DNA of 64,000 nucleotides. It comes from Paenibacillus harenae. GTDB taxonomy: Bacteria > Bacillota > Bacilli > Paenibacillales > Paenibacillaceae. Both the position numbers and the translations under genes were made by a program. Below are positions 17,397-26,753 of the stretch, one piece after another (position 1 is the stretch's first letter; every line of letters starts with the position of its first letter). The notes below the pieces were generated by a model. That model saw only the letters and a program-made list of their open reading frames with translations, did not search any database and was not told the DNA's origin. The stretch spans positions 496,001 through 560,000 of the forward strand of contig NZ_JAUSST010000001.1 in the NCBI RefSeq assembly GCF_030812415.1, read 5' to 3'.

Positions 17397-17493
17397 GTAT
17401 CACCGCTCGTCTTTGATTTTCACATTTATACTGTACTATTATATACGGCAAATAACGAAAAAATCCTGCTTGCAGCGTATCCGGCATACGAAG

Positions 17494-18309
17494 CTAAGTT
17501 AACCTTACTTGTTCCATTATAAGACTTGCCGTTTCTTCGACCGCCCGATGCGATACGTCGATGACAACGCAGCCCAGCCGATTCATAATATCTTCGGCAT
17601 AAGCCAGCTCCTTCTCGATCCGATCGGTCGTCGCATACGGTGCCGTGTTCGGCAGCCCCAGCGCCTTAAGGCGCTCCTTGCGGATAATGTTCAAGTAAGG
17701 AACGCCGATCGTCAGGCCGATAATCTTGCTTTTCGGGATCGTGTACAGCTCCGCCGGCGGCTTAATTTCGGGAACGAGCGGAACGTTGGCGACTTTGAAT
17801 TTCTGATGGGCAAGATACATCGATAACGGCGTCTTCGAGGTTCTCGATACGCCTACCAGAACGATGTCGGCCTTGCGCACGCCGGAAGTGTCGCGGGCAT
17901 CATCATACTTCACCGCGAATTCGACCGCCTCCACCTTGCGGAAGTAGTCCTCATCCAGCGCATGGTTAAGTCCCGGCTCCTGGCGCGACTTTCTTCCGGT
18001 CCGCTCTTCCAGCGTCTCGATGAAGGAGCCGAGCAGGTCGATCGCGACGACCCCGGCTTCTTCGGCCAGCTTCTTCACGCTATCGCGCAACTGGGGAATG
18101 ACCAGCGTGTACAGCACAATGGCCCCGCATTGTTTCGCTTGTCCGATGACTCGCAGCAGTGCCAATTCATCGGTAATGAACGGCGCTCGGCGAATATCGG
18201 CGTTAATCGGATGAAATTGGGCGATCGCGGCGCGAACGACAAGCTCCCCCGTATCGCCGGCAGCATCGGATACGACATACACGATTACTTCGGACGTCGA
18301 ATTAGACAT
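17494..18309 (-). CDS. yqfL: pyruvate, phosphate dikinase/PEP synthase regulatory protein (PSRP, YqfL)
   Basis: 271 residues. Bifunctional ADP-dependent kinase and Pi-dependent pyrophosphorylase controlling PPDK or PEP synthase. The P-loop GVSRTSKTPLSMYLA (about 150-164) and the N-terminal VVSDAAGDTGELV are diagnostic. Placed between glyS and yaiI as in Bacillus (yqfL). Start follows AAGGGGATGA. Its substrate dikinase is not in the window. Confidence 0.93.
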   Translation of the reverse strand: MSNSTSEVIVYVVSDAAGDTGELVVRAAIAQFHPINADIRRAPFITDELALLRVIGQAKQCGAIVLYTLVIPQLRDSVKKLAEEAGVVAIDLLGSFIETLEERTGRKSRQEPGLNHALDEDYFRKVEAVEFAVKYDDARDTSGVRKADIVLVGVSRTSKTPLSMYLAHQKFKVANVPLVPEIKPPAELYTIPKSKIIGLTIGVPYLNIIRKERLKALGLPNTAPYATTDRIEKELAYAEDIMNRLGCVVIDVSHRAVEETASLIMEQVRLT

Positions 18310-18380
18310 TTAATCATCCCCTTGTGCGAGTTGGAATTGGCCGGTAACCGGCTTCAAGAAATACTCCCCGAATGGAAAAT

Positions 18381-20462
18381 CTACCACACGAGTTTCGAGA
18401 AGTCGGCTATGGAAGAAACGTCCCTCGCTATAGCCGCTAACGTTGCGAGTCGGTTGTTCTTCACCGCTTCATCAGGCGACATGACCATGACTTTGTCGAA
18501 GTAAGCGTCAATGGATGGCTTCAGCGAAGACAGCAATTGAACCGCTAGCGCAATATTGCCTTCCTTGACGGCCGCTTCAAAACCTTCATGCTGCTCCGTC
18601 CATTTCGAGAACAGATCGGTCTCGGCCGATTCGGCGAAGAGCGCAGCAGATACTTCGAATACGGTTGCTTTCGATGCCAGATTGCATACGCGATTGAACG
18701 CTTCGACCGTTAGTTTGAATTCAGAACGTTCTTCGCCGGCGGCGAGCGATTGAATGACGGTTGCGCGTTCGATCGTCAGACCAAGGTCATCCAGACCAGT
18801 TGCCATAACCGCATCGACAACGTCGTAACGCACGCCATGCTCGGACAATACGTTTTTGATCCGGAGCGCGAAGAAGTCTGATAAGTCTTTACGGATGTCG
18901 GCACTGCCGCGTTTCAACCCCCGAGCTTCGTGTACGGATAATGCCGCTTCGTACAATTCGCTCAGCTTCAGCTTCAGGCCATGAGTCAATATAATTTGGA
19001 CGATGCCCGCTGCTTGTCTGCGCAGCGCGTACGGATCTTGCGAGCCGGTCGGAATAATGCCGATCGAGAAACAGCCGACGATCGTATCGATCTTATCAGC
19101 CAAGCTTACGATAGCCCCCGTAATCGAGGAAGGAGCCCTGTCGCCCGCGAAACGCGGTTGGTAGTGTTCGTTAATCGCTTTCGCTACCGATTCGCGCTCG
19201 CCAAGCTTAGTGGCGTAATCTTCGCCCATAATGCCTTGAAGCTCGGGGAACTCGTAGACCATTTGAGTAACGAGGTCGAATTTGCAAATATCGGCTGCGC
19301 GGCTGACGTCGGATGCAGTCTGGCTGTCGGCATGAAGCTTGCCGCTCAGCAGATCGGCAGTAGCGCGAATTCTTCTTACTTTATCCGCAACCGTGCCGAG
19401 TTCCTCATGGTAAACGATATTTTCAAGCTTAGCGAGTGCCTGGGCAATCTCCAGCTTATGGTCTTCCTCGTAGAAGAACTTTGCATCGGACAGACGCGCT
19501 CTCAGTACCTTCTCATTGCCTTTGGCAACGAGCTCAATCGATCTGCGGTCGCCGTTGCGGACCGTTACGAAGTTAGGCAGAAGCTGGCCTTCCTTATTGA
19601 ACACCGGGAAGTAACGCTGATGCTCGCGCATCGACGTAATAAGCACTTCCTGCGGAATGTGAAGAAATGCCGGATCAAACGTTCCGAACAGTACGTTCGG
19701 AATCTCAACGAGGAACAGAACTTCCTCCAGCAAATCTTCTTTAATGGCGATTTCCCAGCCTTTATCCGCAGCCAGCCCCTCGATCTGCGCAACGATCAGC
19801 TTCTCGCGCTCGGATACATCAACGATGACTTGCTGCTCGCGCAATTTCTCGGCGTATTGGCCCGCTTCTTCAATGACCGCTTCTCCGCCAAGGAAACGGT
19901 GTCCGCGAGAGACGTTGCCCGTTGCCACGCCCGTAATCTCAAACGGAATGACTTCCGCACCGAACATAGCGACTAACCAGCGAATCGGACGGACGAAGCG
20001 AAGCTCATGCGCGCCCCAACGCATATTTTTCGGGAACGACATTGAAGTGATCAGCGACGGCAATCCTTCCGGCAATACGCCAGCCGTCTCCACTCCTATG
20101 CTGCTCTTGCTTGCATACACGTATTCAACGCCGGCAAGCTCTTGGAAATAAAGCTGATCCGGTTCGACGCCTTGGCTGCGCGCGAAGCCGAGTGCCGCCT
20201 TGCTCCAGTTCCCTTGCTCATCCTGCGCGATCTTGCGCGAAGGGCCCTTCGCTTCCTCGTTCATATCCGATTGCTTCTCTGCGACATCGCGAATAAGCAA
20301 TGCCAGACGGCGCGGAGTCGCGTACGCTACGACCTCGCCATGGGAAATGCGGGAATCGGCCAGCCATTTGACCATTTTGTCCTTCAACTGATTCATCGCG
20401 CCGCGCACGAAGCGTGCCGGCACTTCTTCAAGACCGATCTCGAGCAATAAATCTTTAGCCAT
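18381..20462 (-). CDS. glyS: glycyl-tRNA synthetase beta subunit
   Basis: 693 residues, normal for the alpha2-beta2 enzyme. N-terminal [14 protein letters not shown] is diagnostic; the middle contains an HD-type domain and the C-terminus an anticodon-binding part ([16 protein letters not shown]). Works with GlyQ; the start overlaps the glyQ stop by eight bases (ATGGCTAA), giving coupling. Transcription is set by the glycine T-box upstream of glyQ. Confidence 0.97.
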   Translation of the reverse strand: MAKDLLLEIGLEEVPARFVRGAMNQLKDKMVKWLADSRISHGEVVAYATPRRLALLIRDVAEKQSDMNEEAKGPSRKIAQDEQGNWSKAALGFARSQGVEPDQLYFQELAGVEYVYASKSSIGVETAGVLPEGLPSLITSMSFPKNMRWGAHELRFVRPIRWLVAMFGAEVIPFEITGVATGNVSRGHRFLGGEAVIEEAGQYAEKLREQQVIVDVSEREKLIVAQIEGLAADKGWEIAIKEDLLEEVLFLVEIPNVLFGTFDPAFLHIPQEVLITSMREHQRYFPVFNKEGQLLPNFVTVRNGDRRSIELVAKGNEKVLRARLSDAKFFYEEDHKLEIAQALAKLENIVYHEELGTVADKVRRIRATADLLSGKLHADSQTASDVSRAADICKFDLVTQMVYEFPELQGIMGEDYATKLGERESVAKAINEHYQPRFAGDRAPSSITGAIVSLADKIDTIVGCFSIGIIPTGSQDPYALRRQAAGIVQIILTHGLKLKLSELYEAALSVHEARGLKRGSADIRKDLSDFFALRIKNVLSEHGVRYDVVDAVMATGLDDLGLTIERATVIQSLAAGEERSEFKLTVEAFNRVCNLASKATVFEVSAALFAESAETDLFSKWTEQHEGFEAAVKEGNIALAVQLLSSLKPSIDAYFDKVMVMSPDEAVKNNRLATLAAIARDVSSIADFSKLVW

Positions 20463-21342
20463 TGTGCTCCACTCCTTTCTTCAGCAACGGGAATCCGAGA
20501 CGTTCTCTCTTTTCGAGGTAAGTCGCCGCGCAAGAACGAGCCAAATTTCTTACGCGCGTAATATAGCCCGTTCTCTCGGTTACGCTGATTGCGCCTCGCG
20601 CATCAAGAAGATTGAACGTATGCGAGCATTTCAACACGTAATCGTAAGCGGGAAATACGAGCTTCCGCTCCATCGTCTTCTTCGCTTCCTCTTCGTACAT
20701 ATTGAACAACGTGAACAGCATGGCCGCATCGGATGTCTCGAACGTATATTTGGAATGCTCGAATTCGGGCTGTTTGAACACGTCGCCATAGGTTACGCCT
20801 TCGACCCACTCCAAATCGAACACATTTTCCTTTTGTTGGATATAGGATGCAAGGCGCTCCATGCCGTACGTAATCTCTACGGCGACCGGATTCGCGTCGA
20901 TGCCTCCGACTTGCTGGAAGTACGTGAATTGCGTAATTTCCATGCCGTCAAGCCATACTTCCCAGCCCAGTCCCCATGCGCCCAGCGTTGGCGACTCCCA
21001 GTTGTCCTCTACGAATCGGATATCGTGATCCAGCGCATCGATGCCCAGACGTTTCAAGCTCTCTAAGTAAAGCTCTTGGATATTGTCCGGCGATGGCTTC
21101 AGAATTACTTGAAACTGGTGATGCTGATACAACCGGTTCGGATTCTCGCCATAACGCCCGTCTGCCGGGCGGCGCGAAGGCTCTACGTAAGCAACATTCC
21201 ATGGCTCAGGGCCGATCGAGCGCAAGAAAGTCATCGGGTTCATCGTGCCCGCGCCCTTCTCGACGTCGTAAGGCTGAACGAGAATGCAGTTCTGTTCGGC
21301 CCAAAATTGTTGAAGCGTCAATATCATTCTTTGAAAATTCAT
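20455..21342 (-). CDS. glyQ: glycyl-tRNA synthetase alpha subunit
   Basis: 295 residues. Catalytic class II subunit: [21 protein letters not shown] and the [18 protein letters not shown] block are characteristic. Start 21342 follows GAAGGAGA by eight bases, and [14 protein letters not shown] is the usual N-terminus; the extension to 21366 is rejected. First gene of the glyQS operon, behind a T-box leader of about 300 bases and its own promoter. Confidence 0.97.
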   Translation of the reverse strand: MNFQRMILTLQQFWAEQNCILVQPYDVEKGAGTMNPMTFLRSIGPEPWNVAYVEPSRRPADGRYGENPNRLYQHHQFQVILKPSPDNIQELYLESLKRLGIDALDHDIRFVEDNWESPTLGAWGLGWEVWLDGMEITQFTYFQQVGGIDANPVAVEITYGMERLASYIQQKENVFDLEWVEGVTYGDVFKQPEFEHSKYTFETSDAAMLFTLFNMYEEEAKKTMERKLVFPAYDYVLKCSHTFNLLDARGAISVTERTGYITRVRNLARSCAATYLEKRERLGFPLLKKGVEHNG

Positions 21343-21423
21343 CAAAACCGTCTCCTTCTTCCTCATTATTGTCCGTATAGGACCTTATCCTGCGCATCGG
21401 CGAAGGCGATGGCGATGGAATGC

Positions 21424-21647
21424 AAAAAACTCCCGCCTCTACGCCTGTTGCCAGACGTAGGGACGAGAGTTATATCCCGCGGTTCCACCCTACTTGGTTC
21501 CCTCGCCTCCGAGAAAACCCTCTTTTCGTTCGTCAGACTCCGGAACGCCCCTTCATCGCCATCGTTCGTCCGGGCTTTCACTGTCCCCGGCTCGCTATGC
21601 ACGTCGATTGTTACGATTACTCTTTCCATCATAGTCCATATACATAT
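21424..21647 (-). ncRNA. glycine T-box leader of glyQS
   Basis: The antiterminator bulge AGGGTGGAACCGCGGG lies at 21491-21476. The competing terminator (21469-21430) has an 18-position stem CTCTCGTCCCTACGTCTG with one mismatch, loop GCAA, then TTTTTT (21429-21424). Upstream, a Stem I region extends to the start near 21647. Uncharged tRNA-Gly should favour read-through. I could not fix the specifier GGC triplet by eye; a GGC in the Stem I candidate loop is present in more than one place. Confidence 0.93.
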
Positions 21648-21653
21648 TAGATT

Positions 21654-21682
21654 ATTGTATTCCCTTTGCAATGCAATGTCAA
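21654..21682 (-). promoter_or_regulatory. sigma-A promoter of glyQS
   Basis: TTGACA (21682-21677), 17-base spacer, TACAAT (21659-21654). Start near 21647 at the head of the T-box. Confidence 0.8.
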
Positions 21683-21698
21683 CTATAACGGTTTAAGA

Positions 21699-23261
21699 CT
21701 AGCGGCTGCGGGATTCGTCTCTATGGGACGCTATAGCTGCCTTCCCATGCCCGCGCGTCTCAAGTAAATCCTTCATGCCCGCATTGCCCATCATAAGAAC
21801 GCATACGAAGGCAAGACCGGCGGGCACGATCGACCATAGGAACGTAACCGATATCGATTCCGACAACGCGGCTATGATTTTATCCATTACCGGACCCGGA
21901 ATTTCCGCGCGCTTCTCCGGAGAGAGCAGCTCCCGAGCATTATCGGTCATTGGCGCAGCGCCGCCGCTTCCGCCTCTGCTTGCGAACGCTTCGGTCATTC
22001 CGTTCGTAAAGTGATTGCGCTGAATGATGCCGAAGATCGTAATGCCGACCGTCATGCCAAGCGAACGGACGAAGGACATCGTAGATGTCGCGCTCCCGCG
22101 CTGGCGCATATCGAAATCGTGAATCGACGACATGCCGAGAACCGAGAAGGAGAAGCCGATTCCGAAGCCTGTGACGAACATATAGACGGATAGCAGGAAA
22201 CGCGTCGTATCCGGCGTAATCGTCGACAATAATATAATGCCGGCAATAAAGATGACAGCGGATACAGTCATTATGCTGCGATAAGATATTTTATTGGCTA
22301 GAAATCCGCCAAGCTGCGCGGCGAATACGGAACCGAGTGTCATTGGCAGCAGAGTTAAGCCCGCACTTACTGCGGTACCCCCGAATACGCCTTGCACGAA
22401 CATCGGGATATACAGAGCCGCCGTAATGAATGCCGCCCCGTAGAACAAACCTGCTCCCGTACTGCTGGCGAACAACCGTTTCTTGAACATGCCGAACGAA
22501 ATGATTGGCTCCTTCGCCCTCGTCTCCACGAAGAAGAAAGTAATCAACAGTACGGCGAAGCCCGCGAACAGGCTAATAATTTGCGCAGAATCCCATGCAT
22601 ATTCATTGCCGCCCAGTTCTAACGCGAACATTAAGCAAACGATCGAGCCGACAAGCGTCGACGCTCCCCACCAGTCGATAACTTGCTTCGAGTGGGACAA
22701 CGATTCCTTGTAATAGATAATAATGAAAGCCAGTGCAACAAGACCGATTGGGATGTTGATGTAGAAAATCCAGCGCCAATTCACATACTCCGTCAAATAA
22801 GCGCCGGCAAGCGGCCCGAATAAGCTCGAAGTGCCGAATACGGCACCGAAGAGACCGCCCATCTTTCCCCGTTTCTCAGGCGGGAAAATATCGAATACGA
22901 TTGCGAACGCGATCGGCATCATCGCGCCGCCACCAATGCCTTGGATCGCGCGGTAAATCGTAAGTTGAGTAATCGATTCCGCCGTTCCGCATAATACGGA
23001 ACCAATTAGAAATAAGGATATGCCGAGCACGAAAAATCTTTTCCGTCCGTACATATCGGACAGCTTGCCGAAAATAGGCATTCCCGCCATTTCCGTAACG
23101 AGATAGGCGGACGTTACCCAAACGTATTTGTCCAGGCCGCCAAGGTCGGACACGATTGTCGCCATCGCCGTCGATACGATTGTGTTATCGATCGAAGCGA
23201 CTAGAATGCCGAGCAGCAAGCCCGCGACAACGAAACCAAGTCTGCTTTGTTTTGCTGACAT
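21699..23261 (-). CDS. MFS multidrug efflux pump, DHA2 (14-TMS) family
   Basis: 520 residues, consistent with 14 membrane segments. LDKYVWVTSAYLVTEM, GKLSDMYGRKRFF (motif A) and GPLAGAYLTEYVNWRWIFYI (motif C/DHA2) are present. Proton-driven export of drugs or metabolites in the cytoplasmic membrane; substrate unknown. Start 23261 follows GGAGGGAA; the extension to 23306 lacks a site. No adjacent TetR/MarR regulator is seen. Read-through from it would meet the glyQ promoter region and T-box. Confidence 0.93.
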   Translation of the reverse strand: MSAKQSRLGFVVAGLLLGILVASIDNTIVSTAMATIVSDLGGLDKYVWVTSAYLVTEMAGMPIFGKLSDMYGRKRFFVLGISLFLIGSVLCGTAESITQLTIYRAIQGIGGGAMMPIAFAIVFDIFPPEKRGKMGGLFGAVFGTSSLFGPLAGAYLTEYVNWRWIFYINIPIGLVALAFIIIYYKESLSHSKQVIDWWGASTLVGSIVCLMFALELGGNEYAWDSAQIISLFAGFAVLLITFFFVETRAKEPIISFGMFKKRLFASSTGAGLFYGAAFITAALYIPMFVQGVFGGTAVSAGLTLLPMTLGSVFAAQLGGFLANKISYRSIMTVSAVIFIAGIILLSTITPDTTRFLLSVYMFVTGFGIGFSFSVLGMSSIHDFDMRQRGSATSTMSFVRSLGMTVGITIFGIIQRNHFTNGMTEAFASRGGSGGAAPMTDNARELLSPEKRAEIPGPVMDKIIAALSESISVTFLWSIVPAGLAFVCVLMMGNAGMKDLLETRGHGKAAIASHRDESRSR

Positions 23262-23380
23262 AATGTCATTCCCTCCATCATTTTGTAGATAGGCAACCAA
23301 CATCAACTAGCATACTGTATCGAATGGCGGCATGTAACCATCGATAGCAGTAGCGCCGTCTCCGTCTTAAGAAGTAGGCT

Positions 23381-24133
23381 CTATTCGGGCGGACTCAGCT
23401 TATCGAGCTGATCGAGAAAGTTTCTGGACTTAAGCTGCAAGCTCATGTGCGTATCCATAAGCTTGCGCATGCATACTTTCAGCTCTTCTTTTGTCTCCGG
23501 CCTTACTTGAATTTGGCCCAATCGTCGCATATCCATCCTGCGGAATAGCCGCAGCAGTTTATAGGCTCCTTCACTAAGCAGCATAGCGAAAGGATCTTTG
23601 CCCGTGCATCTTGAGCATAATACCCCGCCAGCGTATGGCGATAAGCGGAACGGCCCTACGACGTTGCCGCAATGTACGCATTGGTCAAGCTCAGGCGCAT
23701 AGCCAGCCGAGTCAAGCATCCTCATTTCGTATAGATGCGCGACAATCTGCAAATCCTTGCCTTCCTCAAACGCCGACAAACAAGCCTTCAATTGCTCGAA
23801 ATGATAATTGCCGACTTCATCGTCCTGCAAGGCCCGATCCGTGAGCTCGACTATGTAAGCCGCATACGCCGTCTTATCAAGCTGCTCACGCAAAAGATGG
23901 TGAGATTCAATAATCTCACCATGGTTAAGCGTTCCGAGACCGCTCGTACGAAAGTAAACAAATTCACCATATGTAAAAGGCTGCGAAAGCGATCCGTGCT
24001 TGCTCTTCACCTTTTTTGCGCCGCGAATAAGGACGCCGACCTTGCCATTCGTATTCGTCAGAAGCGTTACGATTTTGTTGCCTTCCCCGTAATCCATGCT
24101 TCGAATAACGATTCCTTCCACTCGATAGAGCAT
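23381..24133 (-). CDS. recO: DNA repair protein RecO
   Basis: 250 residues. Loads RecA with RecF/RecR. N-terminal OB fold (VEGIVIRSMDYGEGNKIVTL), helical middle, and a zinc site of four Cys: CVHC about residues 147-150 and CSRC about 168-171. Typical length. SD AAGGGGAAAC. Follows yqzL with a 93-base gap that holds two hairpins. Confidence 0.96.
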   Translation of the reverse strand: MLYRVEGIVIRSMDYGEGNKIVTLLTNTNGKVGVLIRGAKKVKSKHGSLSQPFTYGEFVYFRTSGLGTLNHGEIIESHHLLREQLDKTAYAAYIVELTDRALQDDEVGNYHFEQLKACLSAFEEGKDLQIVAHLYEMRMLDSAGYAPELDQCVHCGNVVGPFRLSPYAGGVLCSRCTGKDPFAMLLSEGAYKLLRLFRRMDMRRLGQIQVRPETKEELKVCMRKLMDTHMSLQLKSRNFLDQLDKLSPPE

Positions 24134-24158
24134 ATGGTTTCCCCTTAAAGCGTAAATG

Positions 24159-24211
24159 GCTTACACCGTCCCATACGGTGTAAGCTCATTTTCGCACTGA
24201 AATGAAGTGCG
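24159..24211. repeat. two adjacent hairpins between yqzL and recO
   Basis: 24159-24185: perfect 11-bp stem GCTTACACCGT/ACGGTGTAAGC with a five-base loop. 24193-24211: 6-bp stem CGCACT/AGTGCG with a seven-base loop. No T-run follows in the recO direction, so attenuation, RNA processing or protein binding is as likely as termination. Confidence 0.55.
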
Positions 24212-24226
24212 GTCATTAGACGGCAT

Positions 24227-24388
24227 CTAGCTAGAGCTATCCTCTAATTCCATCATGGCAAAATCATCGTGTTCTCCAGCTTGCGCGACGCCTTGTTCCA
24301 GGGCGCCCATTTGATCCATTTCTTTGTACAGCATGAAGGATTCGACATCCCCGGTCAACGTAAAATACTTCCACGAAAAATCTCGCAT
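24227..24388 (-). CDS. yqzL: YqzL family small protein
   Basis: 53 residues, MRDFSWKYFTLTGDVESFML then an acidic, Met-rich tail. The N-terminal motif DFSWKYFxxTGD...Y is the YqzL signature, and the position between era and recO is that of Bacillus yqzL. No function known. Too short for many gene finders. ATG 24388 has AAAGGGATGG upstream. Slightly longer than the Bacillus protein because of its C-terminal acidic extension. Confidence 0.85.
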   Translation of the reverse strand: MRDFSWKYFTLTGDVESFMLYKEMDQMGALEQGVAQAGEHDDFAMMELEDSSS

Positions 24389-24487
24389 TCGTATCCATCC
24401 CTTTCCGTGTCGGAAATGCTGCTCCAGACAGTATTAGGATGCGATAAAGATTCGAAGTCTATCCTTAACAAAATACGTCAACGAAGG

Positions 24488-25417
24488 TCAATCATGCCTG
24501 AAGCCGAGATCTTTAAGAACCCGTTCCTGGTTCCGCCAATCCTTCTTCACCTTCACCCACAGCTCAAGGAATGTCCGAGAGCCGAGCAACGCTTCAATGT
24601 CTTTGCGAGCCTGCTTGCCGACTTCCTTCAGCAGCTCGCCGCGCTTGCCGATAATAATCCCTTTCTGGGAATCCCGCTCAACAAATATGACCGCTCCGAT
24701 ATATACGACGCCATTGTCCTGCACCTTCATATCCTCTATGGCTACCGCAATCGAATGCGGAATTTCCTCGCGAGTCATATGCAGTATTTTCTCGCGGATA
24801 AGCTCCGACACGACGAACTGCTCCGGATGATCCGTAATCTGATCCGCAGGATAGTATTGCGGCCCTTCCGGCATATAACGCGACAATTGCTCGATAAGCG
24901 TGTTAACGTTATTGCCTTGCAGCGCGGAGATCGGAATAATCTCGGCAAATTCGAACAGCTCGTTATATTGCGTAATCATCGGCAGCAATTGCTCCGGTTG
25001 AACCTTGTCGATTTTGTTCATGACGAGAAATACCGGCGTCTTCACTTTCTTAAGCTGCTCGATAATGAACCGGTCTCCGCCTCCAAGCCCTTCCGAAGCA
25101 TCGATAAGGAACAAAGCCGCTTCCACTTCCTTCAAGGCGCTCTCTGCCGTCTGCATCATGTAGTTGCCCAGCTTCGATTGGGGCTTATGAATGCCCGGTG
25201 TATCAAGAAAAACGATTTGCGTATCGTTCGTCGTATAGACCCCGTGAATTTTGTTGCGAGTCGTTTGCGGTTTGTCGGACATAATCGCGATCTTCTGTCC
25301 GATGAGATGGTTCATCAGCGTCGACTTGCCGACATTCGGCCGTCCGATAATCGCTACGAACCCGGATCGAAACTTGCCTTTGCCGTCTCCGCGGTTATTC
25401 GATGGTTGTTGATTCAT
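24488..25417 (-). CDS. era: GTPase Era
   Basis: 309 residues. G1 [10 protein letters not shown]2 in PQTTRN, G3 DTPG, G4 NKID, G5 SAL, then a C-terminal KH domain ([25 protein letters not shown]). Acts in maturation of the 30S subunit by binding 16S rRNA. Starts 8 bases after cdd; a longer open frame to 25684 is a shadow of cdd. Part of the pgpH-ybeY-dgkA-cdd-era chain. Confidence 0.97.
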   Translation of the reverse strand: MNQQPSNNRGDGKGKFRSGFVAIIGRPNVGKSTLMNHLIGQKIAIMSDKPQTTRNKIHGVYTTNDTQIVFLDTPGIHKPQSKLGNYMMQTAESALKEVEAALFLIDASEGLGGGDRFIIEQLKKVKTPVFLVMNKIDKVQPEQLLPMITQYNELFEFAEIIPISALQGNNVNTLIEQLSRYMPEGPQYYPADQITDHPEQFVVSELIREKILHMTREEIPHSIAVAIEDMKVQDNGVVYIGAVIFVERDSQKGIIIGKRGELLKEVGKQARKDIEALLGSRTFLELWVKVKKDWRNQERVLKDLGFRHD

Positions 25418-25425
25418 AATAGGTT

Positions 25426-25860
25426 TTAGCTTTCCCCTTTCTCTAATGAAGCAGGCGTGAACGCCCCTGGCAATATCGCGGACACCGTGGACATCGTCCA
25501 TTGTCCGTTCATATTGCCCATAATAACCGGCATATCCGGCGAGCATAGTTCTACCAGTACCTGTCGGCATATGCCGCATGGCGCAATCGGCCCTTCCGTA
25601 TCGCCAATAACGGCAATCGCTTGGAATTGGCCGGGACGCTTGCCGTCGGCGACAGCGCGGAAGAGCGCAGTCCGCTCCGCGCAATTCGTCGGCCCGTAAG
25701 CGGCATTTTCGACGTTGCAGCCATAATGTACATGTCCTTCGTCATCGAGCAAAGCCGCTCCGACTTGAAAGTTCGAATAAGGCACATAAGCGCGTTCCAT
25801 CGCTTCCTTAGCCGAGTGCAGCAACGTTGTATAAGCTTCCGATAAACCTTCATAAATCAT
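25426..25860 (-). CDS. cdd: cytidine deaminase
   Basis: 144 residues. Zinc-dependent deaminase of cytidine/deoxycytidine. Zinc site [19 protein letters not shown] and [10 protein letters not shown] (Cys-His/Glu-Cys-Cys type, here Cys53, Cys86, Cys89 approximately). SD GGGAGG. Tight operon with era and dgkA, as in Bacillus. Slightly longer than the 136-residue Bacillus enzyme. Confidence 0.95.
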   Translation of the reverse strand: MIYEGLSEAYTTLLHSAKEAMERAYVPYSNFQVGAALLDDEGHVHYGCNVENAAYGPTNCAERTALFRAVADGKRPGQFQAIAVIGDTEGPIAPCGICRQVLVELCSPDMPVIMGNMNGQWTMSTVSAILPGAFTPASLEKGES

Positions 25861-25893
25861 TGTAACATACCTCCCGCGATTTCAATGCGTCTA

Positions 25894-26256
25894 TTATTCA
25901 AAGCATAGCCGCCATAACGGCGGGCCTAATAGAATCAGTCCAATAAAGACTGCGGCAATGGCCGCAAGAAGTACGGCGCCAGCCGCGACATCCTTGGCCG
26001 TCTTGGCGATCGGATGGATGTCGGGGCTGGCTAGGTCCACTGCTTGTTCAATTGCCGTATTTACCATCTCCGCGCAGATGACGAGCGCGATTGCCAACAA
26101 TAGAATTGCCCAGTCCTGCCGCGGTAATCCGACTAATACACTAATGCCGCAGGCTAGTGCCGCGGCAATTAGATGAATTCTCATATGCAATTGCGTCCGT
26201 ATGGCAAACCATATGCCTGTATTCGCAACAGATAAGCTGTGGATGAACTTGCGCAT
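25894..26256 (-). CDS. dgkA: DgkA-family undecaprenol/diacylglycerol kinase
   Basis: 120 residues with three membrane segments (about 28-45, 48-66, 93-115). Conserved E in CAEMVNTAIEQAVDL and KDVAAGAVL are the active-site blocks. In Gram-positives this family phosphorylates undecaprenol. Start shares bases with the ybeY stop (TAATG). Confidence 0.9.
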   Translation of the reverse strand: MRKFIHSLSVANTGIWFAIRTQLHMRIHLIAAALACGISVLVGLPRQDWAILLLAIALVICAEMVNTAIEQAVDLASPDIHPIAKTAKDVAAGAVLLAAIAAVFIGLILLGPPLWRLCFE

Positions 26257-26753
26257 TAGCGTGATAAGCCAGCTTGCTGCAGCACGGCTTCCTGCTTCGC
26301 CGTCATTTCCGCTTCACCGGCTTCATCCTGGTGATCATAGCCGATCAGGTGAAGGAAGCCGTGAACGAATAGAAAACCGATTTCCCGCTCCAGGGAATGG
26401 CCGTATTCTTCGCTTTGGCGTACCGCCGTCTCGGCCGATATGATTATATCGCCAAGCATGCCGGAAATCGGGTCAATCTCATCCTCGGTCTCTACTTCGA
26501 AAATAATGTTCAGCTCTTCCACGCCATCGTCCTGCATCGCGAAGGAAAGCACGTCGGTAGGACGGTCGATATTGCGGTATTCAAGATTGAGCTTATGAAT
26601 CTCCTCATCGTCCGTGAACGTGAGCGTTACTTCGCCATCCGCAATGCCTTCCTTCTCGCCTGCAATGCGAAGCAGCTGCTCCAGCCTGCCGATCCACGCC
26701 TCGGGGATGTCTACCTTCTGCTGCTCATTGCTCCAATCCAGCTGCAAGCTCAT
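26256..26753 (-). CDS. ybeY: endoribonuclease YbeY, rRNA maturation
   Basis: 165 residues. Metal motif H-x3-H-x5-H: HGFLHLIGYDH, His131, His135, His141. Processes the 16S rRNA 3' end. Start overlaps the pgpH stop by four bases (ATGA), giving coupling. Confidence 0.96.
   Translation of the reverse strand: MSLQLDWSNEQQKVDIPEAWIGRLEQLLRIAGEKEGIADGEVTLTFTDDEEIHKLNLEYRNIDRPTDVLSFAMQDDGVEELNIIFEVETEDEIDPISGMLGDIIISAETAVRQSEEYGHSLEREIGFLFVHGFLHLIGYDHQDEAGEAEMTAKQEAVLQQAGLSR

Noticed and set aside
18981..19976. Open frame of 331 codons on the plus strand inside glyS
   Set aside because: It is antisense to the well-conserved glyS, has no ribosome binding site and no family pattern.
24269..25429. Open frame of 386 codons on the plus strand over era
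   Set aside because: It lies antisense to era, and its codon use mirrors that gene. The minus-strand genes era and yqzL are recognised.
24488..25684. Era read as a 398-codon protein
   Set aside because: The first 89 codons are the shadow of cdd; MNQQPSNN at 25417 is the usual Era start region.
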